NCBI RefSeq assembly: GCF_023284025.1
Contig: NZ_JAKIKR010000037.1
Location: 1 to 51,727, forward strand
Source of the DNA: Shewanella abyssi
GTDB taxonomy: Bacteria; Pseudomonadota; Gammaproteobacteria; Enterobacterales; Shewanellaceae
Length of the DNA: 51,727 nucleotides
Reading direction: 5' to 3'
Part shown: piece by piece, positions 44,739-51,727 of the stretch
How positions within the stretch are numbered: position 1 is the stretch's first letter
Layout: the number at the start of each line of letters is the position of its first letter
Made by a program: the position numbers and the translations under genes
Notes under the pieces: generated by a model
The model's database searches: none
Told to the model about the DNA's origin: nothing
The model's input: the letters and a program-made list of their open reading frames with translations, nothing else

Positions 44739-47700
44739 ATGGATAATTATATTCAATTAGTAATCGGAAAATTAACCTGCTTTAGTTTAATTAAGCATAG
44801 ACGTAGTCTACAGCGTAAGAGATTAACGCCTCTTATTATTGCTCTTTTTTTGTTCTTTCCGATAAATTCTGTACATGCAGTAGGCGGTGATTTCTCGCTC
44901 GACTTTACTGCTTCCGCCCCACTAAGCTACGACCATAACACTGGTGGCGGTGCCTATAATGACAGAACTGTAGGAAGGGATAAGGACATTGTGGAGTCAT
45001 TGGAAGGCGGTGATTATGCCTGTGGTGATACTGTCAGTTTTCTTACTCTGGTAAGTGTTGATTCATCAGGTGATGATAATCAAACCATAGAACTGGATTT
45101 TGAATTTACCGCTCACTCTACCGGCCAACAAGGGGTCGCATTGAGTGACGTTACGGGTTATAAAATAAATTATTTCGCAGATTTATTATCATCACCCGCA
45201 CCTATCCCAGATACCGCCATTAATACCCTAGTCGATAAAAGTACAATAACTGAAAAAGATAAAAGTGTAGGTACCTTATTTAAAAAGAAATCTACCTTGG
45301 AAGCGACGTACGCGGTGGATAATTTAGACGCTGGTGACGAGGTTGTGGTGCGTGTCGATGTGTTAATTTCCTGTGATTTTGGTTCATCACCTACGGGGAA
45401 TATGCAGGCACGTTTAGCTGGCTCTCGAGTCACTCATATTGGTATTGATACTAATGGCGAACCAATTCCGGTTAATGGCCGAAGCAGCAGGATCGCTGGT
45501 GGTGATCAAACCGTGCCCTTTAAAAATGTCAATCAAATAGAACAACCTATGCTGATATTGGAGAAAACAGTTACCACAAGTAACGGCGATTGTTCAGCAG
45601 GAGTTGAAACCTTATATATTGACTTAAATGATGAGGTTAAATATTGCTATAAAATTACAAATACTGCGGTTAGTGCACCATTATTAAACCTAAAACTTGA
45701 TGATGATAATGCGACACCATTATTGTCAGGTGATGATCTAATAAATATCTTGATTAACGGCTTAACTGATGAAGATGGAGACAGTGATTTGGACGATTTG
45801 GCTGCCGGCCAATTCGCTACAGCCGAAGTATTGAAAACCTTTACCGATCCCAATCAAATTGGTCAGATGATAATCAATACGGCTGTGGCAACGGCAGATA
45901 ATGCCAGCGATGCTGATACTGCAGAAGTTCGAATTAACGCGTTCCCCGTTGTCTCTATCGATATCACTAAGTTAGTGAGCGTGGATGGCGGGACAAATTA
46001 TTTCGATGCCAACGATAGTGCCAACGCAGTTTCTGCCGTCTTAGGTACAGACATATTTTACAAATTTATTATTAAAAATACTGGTGAAGCACGGTTAGTT
46101 GATCTATTTGCATTAGATCCTGATTTGGTCGTTAATTTTAATATCGAGCAGCTTACTTCAGGAGTTGGATTGGGCGTTGGCGAACAAGTGGTTATTGACA
46201 GCGGTATCTTACCTCTATTAAGGCTAGACAATGGCTGTAGTTCAATCGGTAATGTCACTAATATTGCTAAAATCATAGGTACTTTCGCTCTCACAAATGT
46301 GCAAATACAAGATACAGATCCGGCAGTAGTTAATTGTATTGCCGAATCTTTATTGATTAAAAAAGAAGTGAGTGTTGACGGTGGCAATATCTATAACGAT
46401 GCTAATACTGGCGATGACGCTCCCGTGATTGCCTTGGGTGAAGGGGCGATATATCGCATCACTGTGACCAATAATGGTAGTGAGGACATTATTAATGCAC
46501 TATTAAATGATACAACCCTAGGGATTGTTAACTACCCGCTAGGCACCATCAACGCAGGCCAGATAATTATTCTCACCGAAAGTAACATTGTACAGCTGGA
46601 TCAGGCGGAGCTTTGCCAAGTGCCTGGTGATATCAATAACACGGCAACGGCGAATGGCGAATCACAACCAACAACAAATCCCTTATCTGCCAGTGACTCA
46701 GCCTTTGTGCGTTGTGTATCTGAACAAATTTCACTGCTCAAAGAAATTCGTGTTGAAGGAGGAGAATATTCAGATGCCAATGATAGTAACTCAGCCCCTG
46801 CAGCAGCAGTTGGAGATGGAGCCGAATATAGGATAACTTTGACCAATAAAGGGACAACAATTATAACTAATATTGTACTGAACGACCCTGCACTTAATAT
46901 TGTCAATTATGATGTTACCCCACTTCTTAATAACCAAGAGTTTAATCCCGGTGATGTATTAGTGCTAACTTCTGGAAATATAGCGGCATTAAAACAAACT
47001 AACTTATGCCTAAACAGCACAGATTTCGTCAACATAGCAACAGTTAATGGCGTATCACAGGGAACATTAAATGCGGTCAGTGATAGCGACCCTGCCGTGT
47101 TGAGGTGCTTCACTGAAGGCATTAGACTCGTCAAAGAAGTGAGTGTCGATGGCGGTGATAGTTACCATGATGCCAACGATGATGCTAATGCGCCTAATCT
47201 AGATGTCGGCGCCGGCGCCCTCTATAAAATCACTTTAACCAATATTGGCAGTGCGATACTGGATAACATTGTGTTAAATGATCTAACCTTGGGCATCGTT
47301 GATTTTGCAGTTAGCGGTACTCTGGCACCCGGAGCAAGCAGAGTACTTGATCGTGGAACCGTTACCGAACTTTATCAAGCGCAACTTTGTGATGCCGCCG
47401 GTTTTTATACCAATATTGCCAGTATTTCGGCGCAATCGGTACCAACCAACAACCCACTAAACGACACCGACAATGCAGTGGTTAATTGCATTGGTGAGAC
47501 TGCTGGTTTGTTGATTATCGATGAAGACGGTATCGATAATAACTTGATTTATTGGCTCGGTAATGTCAATCGTCGCCGTGCTAATAATGGTGAAGAGTTT
47601 ACCGCCGATGAAGTCAACGATCAGATACCGGGTAAAAGCCAAAGAGCACCGCTGCCATTTTTTGTTGATAACATTGGCAACAAGTATCATTTATTTACCG

Positions 47701-48149
47701 GTCAGGTAGGCGATGAAGGCTGGTTCGCACCGCAAGCAGTGCCGGGCAGCTGGGGCAGCATACATAATTATATTAATGGTGTCATTGAACAGGGAAGCCT
47801 TGATAAAATAAGCGATGTCACCCCACTTCGAGCCACAGGATTAAAACTACTCGAAGGTGGCCGTTATTGTGCCATTGTCTATGATAGCGATATTAGTATT
47901 AACTACGATCCATTAAATGGGAACTTACAAGGCGAAACCTTAGGCATTGCAGCATTTTATGTTGAAATGGACGGCGTCAATAAACTCAGTCGATTCTCTT
48001 CATCTATACTACCTACTGTGTTGATAACGGTACTCGACCCTGACACTGTATGTCATGGTGAACTTCGCTTGCTAACGATGCCAAAACCACCTACGTCATC
48101 AGAGCCTTTCGATATTGACCCTGATAATCCAAGTGGTGGTTATCAATAA
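44739..48149 (+). CDS. Large secreted protein with DUF11-type tandem repeats
   Basis: 1136 residues. A long signal region (KRLTPLIIALFLFFPINSVHA, ending ~48) leads to a beta-rich N-terminal domain, then one degenerate (~271-400) and four clear repeats of about 130 residues starting near 403, 536, 662 and 793. Each repeat opens KEVSVDGGxxYxDAND, followed by GAxYxITxTNxG, a pattern of DUF11/CARDB-like Ig folds, with Asp clusters that could bind Ca2+. The C-terminal ~210 residues form a separate domain. No anchor motif (sortase, PEP-CTERM, membrane helix) is seen. Probably surface or extracellular. Confidence 0.75.
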   Translation: MDNYIQLVIGKLTCFSLIKHRRSLQRKRLTPLIIALFLFFPINSVHAVGGDFSLDFTASAPLSYDHNTGGGAYNDRTVGRDKDIVESLEGGDYACGDTVSFLTLVSVDSSGDDNQTIELDFEFTAHSTGQQGVALSDVTGYKINYFADLLSSPAPIPDTAINTLVDKSTITEKDKSVGTLFKKKSTLEATYAVDNLDAGDEVVVRVDVLISCDFGSSPTGNMQARLAGSRVTHIGIDTNGEPIPVNGRSSRIAGGDQTVPFKNVNQIEQPMLILEKTVTTSNGDCSAGVETLYIDLNDEVKYCYKITNTAVSAPLLNLKLDDDNATPLLSGDDLINILINGLTDEDGDSDLDDLAAGQFATAEVLKTFTDPNQIGQMIINTAVATADNASDADTAEVRINAFPVVSIDITKLVSVDGGTNYFDANDSANAVSAVLGTDIFYKFIIKNTGEARLVDLFALDPDLVVNFNIEQLTSGVGLGVGEQVVIDSGILPLLRLDNGCSSIGNVTNIAKIIGTFALTNVQIQDTDPAVVNCIAESLLIKKEVSVDGGNIYNDANTGDDAPVIALGEGAIYRITVTNNGSEDIINALLNDTTLGIVNYPLGTINAGQIIILTESNIVQLDQAELCQVPGDINNTATANGESQPTTNPLSASDSAFVRCVSEQISLLKEIRVEGGEYSDANDSNSAPAAAVGDGAEYRITLTNKGTTIITNIVLNDPALNIVNYDVTPLLNNQEFNPGDVLVLTSGNIAALKQTNLCLNSTDFVNIATVNGVSQGTLNAVSDSDPAVLRCFTEGIRLVKEVSVDGGDSYHDANDDANAPNLDVGAGALYKITLTNIGSAILDNIVLNDLTLGIVDFAVSGTLAPGASRVLDRGTVTELYQAQLCDAAGFYTNIASISAQSVPTNNPLNDTDNAVVNCIGETAGLLIIDEDGIDNNLIYWLGNVNRRRANNGEEFTADEVNDQIPGKSQRAPLPFFVDNIGNKYHLFTGQVGDEGWFAPQAVPGSWGSIHNYINGVIEQGSLDKISDVTPLRATGLKLLEGGRYCAIVYDSDISINYDPLNGNLQGETLGIAAFYVEMDGVNKLSRFSSSILPTVLITVLDPDTVCHGELRLLTMPKPPTSSEPFDIDPDNPSGGYQ

Positions 48150-48539
48150 CCAAACCTGCATCAAGGGAGTCATCAATATGACTCCCTCTTACTCAGCATT
48201 AATAGGGATAATCAATTTATAAAGGTTATTAATAATTCGAGCTTGAAATATAAATTAAAACAAGCTCTTAGTTAAGTGGATCGAGCCATGTATGGCTATA
48301 TTTATCTTGGCCCAAGTCAGGCGTGTTAAATATCACACACTCTTTCTAGCTAGTTATTAAGCTGTTTCATATTCGAAACATAATAAGTAATTGATTTATA
48401 ATAGGTTAATAGTAAGTGTCGTGTATTCGTTACAACTCTCAACTTGTTGTTTTTCAAGCCTTTGAAATTTAAGGCTAAAATCTTGGCATTAACTATGTAG
48501 TAGTTACATCACAATTGCGATTGTTGAGGTAACAAAATT
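48150..48539. other. Gene-free region between the two large secreted-protein genes
   Basis: AGGGAGTCAT and ATGACTCCCT (48164-48187) form a hairpin with loop CAAT just after the first gene, a likely terminator with a poor T run. The remaining ~350 bp is AT-rich and presumably contains the next promoter. Confidence 0.6.
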
Positions 48540-50855
48540 ATGAAACTCCCTCGTAAACCTAGATGTTCAATCTTGGCTATGTTCACAGCGCTAGCCGCTG
48601 GCATCCCGATGGTGGCTAGCGCCTTATCGGGCGCTATTTTTACCACCACAGATGATGGTGGCATAGTCAATGAAAATGTGAGGTATACCAGTAAGCTTGA
48701 GGTCTATCTCGACGGTGGACCTAAGATGAATGCCCCGGCTACTGCCGCGGCGCTGCCCGATGGTAACTATTATTTTCAGGTCACCGATCCTAGCGGTAAA
48801 GACTTACTGTCTCGCGATCACATCAGCTGCCGTGAAATTAAAATTGAAAACGGTGTCATTACCGAGTATCTGGGGGCTTCCGGCCTCAATTTCGTCAAGA
48901 AACAAGGTTCTTGGCAGGCCGTGTCATGTACTCAATATCCAACCAATGGCAACAAGACCATGGCTGTACACGAGTTCAATCCAGATATAGATCATGGCGG
49001 CGACCCTCTCTACGCCATGGTGATCCAGCTCTATCCCTATGACGATACACCCAATAAGGGCGGCGTCTACAAGGCCTGGATCACGCCTGTTGCTGCCTAT
49101 GATCCAGTCAATGATTTCTCTGATTCAGGCGGTATGGGCGCGGCTAACCAACCCAATCAGGAAGGTTATCAGGCGGGAAACTTTCATGGATTTATTCCCC
49201 GTTATGCCAAAACCGATAACTTTAAGGTGAAGGAGAAAAAGCCCCAATTCGGTATCATAGCGGTGCGTAATTACCATGACGCTAACCTAAACTGTCGTCT
49301 GGATCTGGGTGAGAAGTTTATCTGGCAATGGGAATACGGCATCGAAGACGGCTTGGGGGTGCGTAATGCTGATAGCACCAACGATGAGTCCGGCGGTGAC
49401 CCATCGACTATCCTGCTTAAGGAAGCGCTGGGACAGTTGAATGATACCTGGATTTTAGATCACTTCCGTTGGACTGAAGCTAAGGATAAGAACCTCAATA
49501 GTGACTACTTCACCACGTCCGGTTATGTTCATGCTTATCAGCCGTTCACCTCTCTCAATAGCGGCCCAGAGGATCCTAATCTATGGGATGGTGACGATGT
49601 TAATGATTATATCGCGCGTTTTACCATGATCATGCCCTGTCCCGATCTGTTCGATGATGGCTTAAGCCCACAAACGGCCAATGAGTTTTCCAGCTTTATC
49701 GCCGCCGACCTCGGTGTCGTAGCGAGTACCAATAGCGATCCGCAGATCACCCTCACCTTAGGTCAGGTGGGCTTCGCGGATATAGAGGTGACCAAGATCT
49801 TCGATACCAATGGTAACGGCATGCAAGATCAAGGCGAAGTAGGGATCGCCAACTGGCCGGTGAGATTAACATATGCACCTAGCCTGTTGGAATCCAATGG
49901 CGGCCCGATCCCAGATACCATCAGCTCGGTGGCTACCCCCGTTCTCTATCAAGAACTTGTCGACCGCTTCGGATTAACATCCGATCCTCTGCTTGTAGCA
50001 GGTATAGCCAATAGGGTGACAGATAGCGATGGTAAGGTCACGTTACAGGTATTGCTACCCAATGGTTACGGCGATGCACCGCTTACTCAGTATCCAACGG
50101 ATAACTATCGAATCGAGGAGGCCACAGCCGCTGGCTGGATGGCCACCTCTACCGTCATGGTTGACTTCGATGTTCGCTCCGAAGCCTCGGGCAGCGATGG
50201 CCGACTGACACCCATCATGGGTAATGCCTATCTCGACGACAGCAATACTCCATTTAGCGGTGCCGACTTCACCAACATCTGTTTCAACGAGGTGAGCTTC
50301 GGTACTAAGGGTTATTGGCATAATAAAAACGGTCTAGGCGAGATGATGACCGACTTTATCACCAGTTATATTAATACCTTAGATCCCTATAACAGTGAGA
50401 CCAGTTATTTTGGCAAGGGGGATGAGCCCTTCGATGGTATGTTCACCAATGGCGATCCCGTCGCGGCGGCCTATAAAAATGATAGCATTTCTGCCGGCGT
50501 CTCGGCCGGAGCTGGCACGCCTAAGGCAGAGGTATCTCACTTCCTGATAGACAGCAATGGCGGTGGTGATCCCAAAGAGCAATTAGCCCAACAGTTATTG
50601 GCATTTCTGTTCAATATTGAGTATCGCTTAGGTGGCGATGCCATGGTAATGCTACCGGGTGGGGGAACCATGTCGACGGCCGACATCGTTGCCGCAGCCA
50701 TCACCGCATGGCAAGGCGCTAATGCCGCCGACCAAGAACACTATAAGACCCTGCTCGACACCTTTAACAATATGAAGGTTGCAGATGGCAATGGGGTTAA
50801 ATTTGTTCCCAGTGATCCGGCAAATTGCCCACCGCTACCCAATGGTTTTGAGTAA
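48540..50855 (+). CDS. Large secreted protein with SdrD B-like domain
   Basis: 771 residues with a signal peptide (MKLPRKPRCSILAMFTALAAGIPMVASA). The N-terminal ~210 residues are a beta-rich domain (GAIFTTTDDGGIVNENVRYTSKLEVYL). Near 414 the sequence DIEVTKIFDTNGNGMQDQGE is an SdrD B-like repeat with a DxNxNGxxD calcium loop. The C-terminal part from ~580 begins FGTKGYWHNKNGLGEM, a block found in many cell-surface proteins, and includes a long Asp/Gly-rich stretch. Wobble positions are richer in G+C than in the 44739 gene, which may mean a different origin. No cell anchor seen. Confidence 0.7.
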   Translation: MKLPRKPRCSILAMFTALAAGIPMVASALSGAIFTTTDDGGIVNENVRYTSKLEVYLDGGPKMNAPATAAALPDGNYYFQVTDPSGKDLLSRDHISCREIKIENGVITEYLGASGLNFVKKQGSWQAVSCTQYPTNGNKTMAVHEFNPDIDHGGDPLYAMVIQLYPYDDTPNKGGVYKAWITPVAAYDPVNDFSDSGGMGAANQPNQEGYQAGNFHGFIPRYAKTDNFKVKEKKPQFGIIAVRNYHDANLNCRLDLGEKFIWQWEYGIEDGLGVRNADSTNDESGGDPSTILLKEALGQLNDTWILDHFRWTEAKDKNLNSDYFTTSGYVHAYQPFTSLNSGPEDPNLWDGDDVNDYIARFTMIMPCPDLFDDGLSPQTANEFSSFIAADLGVVASTNSDPQITLTLGQVGFADIEVTKIFDTNGNGMQDQGEVGIANWPVRLTYAPSLLESNGGPIPDTISSVATPVLYQELVDRFGLTSDPLLVAGIANRVTDSDGKVTLQVLLPNGYGDAPLTQYPTDNYRIEEATAAGWMATSTVMVDFDVRSEASGSDGRLTPIMGNAYLDDSNTPFSGADFTNICFNEVSFGTKGYWHNKNGLGEMMTDFITSYINTLDPYNSETSYFGKGDEPFDGMFTNGDPVAAAYKNDSISAGVSAGAGTPKAEVSHFLIDSNGGGDPKEQLAQQLLAFLFNIEYRLGGDAMVMLPGGGTMSTADIVAAAITAWQGANAADQEHYKTLLDTFNNMKVADGNGVKFVPSDPANCPPLPNGFE

Positions 50856-50936
50856 GGTTTTAGTGTTGGAACTAAGGTAACCGATGGAATAGATGTTGAG
50901 GATTCTTGACGTTACAGATTAAGTTTATATAAATCT

Positions 50937-50966
50937 AGCAGAGGTCATAACCATATGACCTCTGCT
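50937..50966 (+). terminator. Intrinsic terminator-like hairpin after the 771-residue gene
   Basis: AGCAGAGGTCATA, loop ACCA, TATGACCTCTGCT, followed by TATT. A very strong 13-bp stem but a poor T run. Confidence 0.65.
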
Positions 50967-51169
50967 TATTCACTTAATAGACTTTGGCTACAACTTTCTC
51001 GCTTCCCCAAAACTTGTTAGCCTACGAATGAAGACTGATTACATTTTGTGTTGTTGGGTCGAGGTTATATTGGTATTTGGTAGATGCTTGAAGGTCGTAC
51101 CTTCATTGTCACTTATAGCCTGCGGCTCGCTAATGTGCACTCTTTATTGCGAGAGGGTTCTGCGAGTCG

Positions 51170-51228
51170 CTGCAAGTCCGTCCATGGAAGCTCTGCGATT
51201 TCATCCCTGAAATCGAAGCTGCAGCCGT
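51170..51228 (+). repeat. RAYT-associated palindromic repeat
   Basis: Contains CGATTTCATCCCTGAAATCG (51196-51215; 8-bp stem, 4-nt loop) after CAAGTCCGTCCATGGAAGC. It is homologous to the inverted copy at 1310-1375. Its location beside a REP-associated transposase fits a REP element. Confidence 0.6.
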
Positions 51229-51252
51229 ATCTACACTGGTGGTTTAACAAGG

Positions 51253-51329
51253 AAATACACTAAGACGAAATACACTAAGACAGCCATCATTAAAATACAC
51301 TAAAAATACACTAAGACAGCCATCATTAA
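51253..51329. repeat. Short direct repeats upstream of the RAYT gene
   Basis: The motif AAATACACTAA occurs four times, and the longer AAATACACTAAGACAGCCAT occurs twice (51269 and 51304). They end about 60 bp before the transposase start. Confidence 0.8.
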
Positions 51330-51387
51330 TGGCGCGTGTTAATACCTCCGGCTAAGCTTGATTGATGAGTATCAGTAGGAGCTCACT

Positions 51388-51727
51388 ATGCCCCGTCCAA
51401 GAAGAACACTAATCAGCATCGAAGACACGCCATATTACCATTGCTGTAGCCGAGTAGTGCGGCGAGCGTTTTTGTGTGGTGATGATAAGTACACCGGGAA
51501 AAACTATGACCACCGTCGAGGTTGGGTTGAAACGCAAATATTGAAGCTTACTGAGGTGTTTGCTATTGATGTCGCAGCTTACGCAGTGATGAATAATCAT
51601 CTTCATATTGTGCTGTATATCGATGTAGACAAGGTGAATCAATGGTCAGATAGGGATGTTGTTGAACAATGGCACAAGTGCTTTAACGGTACAGCACTTA
51701 CCCAAAAGTTTGCTAAAGGTGAAGTGA
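51388..51727 (+). CDS. REP-associated tyrosine transposase (RAYT), 5' part
   Basis: The first 113 residues are visible; the gene runs off the window. MPRPRRTLISIEDTPYYHCC, SRVVRRAFLCGDD, DHRRGWVETQILKLTEVFAIDV and AYAVMNNHLHIVLYI are the RAYT blocks, the last including the HxH metal site of Y1 HUH nucleases (H at ~71 and 73). The catalytic Tyr lies beyond the edge. RAYTs act on REP palindromes, and palindromic repeats precede it here. AGGAG is 8 bases before the ATG. Confidence 0.88.
   Translation, partial: MPRPRRTLISIEDTPYYHCCSRVVRRAFLCGDDKYTGKNYDHRRGWVETQILKLTEVFAIDVAAYAVMNNHLHIVLYIDVDKVNQWSDRDVVEQWHKCFNGTALTQKFAKGEV

Overview
The window looks like chromosome of a marine gammaproteobacterium, most probably Shewanella. 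This rests on the combination of genes rather than any single marker: a complete Na+-NQR operon ending in apbE and nqrM, luxS, a paired two-subunit bacterioferritin, a TakP-like TRAP transporter, RlmG, AmpG/YajG, DinB with a LexA box, and REP-associated transposase repeats. The genus call is inference.

Layout. 1-1730: insertion-sequence debris. The end of an IS66-type element sits inside, and cuts off, an ISL3-type transposase gene; a palindromic repeat follows. 1731-16902: ordinary core and accessory genes. These are a DMT exporter, a PAP2 phosphatase, a NSS amino-acid transporter with its tiny MetS-like subunit, a ketopantoate-reductase-like protein, VanZ-like protein, YajQ, AmpG, cyclophilin, YajG, a small beta-barrel, a DUF2804 protein, a fatty acid hydroxylase-like protein, RlmG, AlkB, a GcvR-like ACT protein and BolA. 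17063-20664: a TRAP transporter for an organic (probably 2-oxo) acid, then luxS. 21316-28467: nqrABCDEF-apbE-nqrM, i.e. the sodium pump plus the enzyme that attaches its FMN groups and its assembly factor. 28684-29749: a Fur-type box and two bacterioferritin subunits whose metal and haem ligands are divided between them. 30473-37123: a chemoreceptor, dinB, pepD and an M17 aminopeptidase.

37170-38346 is the most unusual part. It holds two tandem copies of a roughly 650-bp unit. Each copy has a strong promoter whose -35 box is covered by a HexR-like palindrome, a structured 5' leader with a 51-nt core identical at 50 positions, a short ORF (32 and 30 codons) sharing the peptide core IYSQSxWLNTDVLRGG, several 3' hairpins with compensatory base changes, and an intrinsic terminator. 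I know of no described family that fits. It may be a carbon-status-controlled regulatory RNA that also encodes a small peptide, or a peptide precursor with an elaborate mRNA. 38382-39640 is mostly repeats.

39648-44384: a flavin amine oxidase, a thiamine-diphosphate 2-oxo acid decarboxylase and a DsbA-like protein. The first two could together turn an amino acid into an aldehyde. 44739-50855: two large secreted, Asp-rich repeat proteins. 51388-end: the start of a REP-associated tyrosine transposase (RAYT), preceded by repeats; one of them is related, in inverted orientation, to the palindrome near the left end. No rRNA, tRNA or CRISPR array was recognised.
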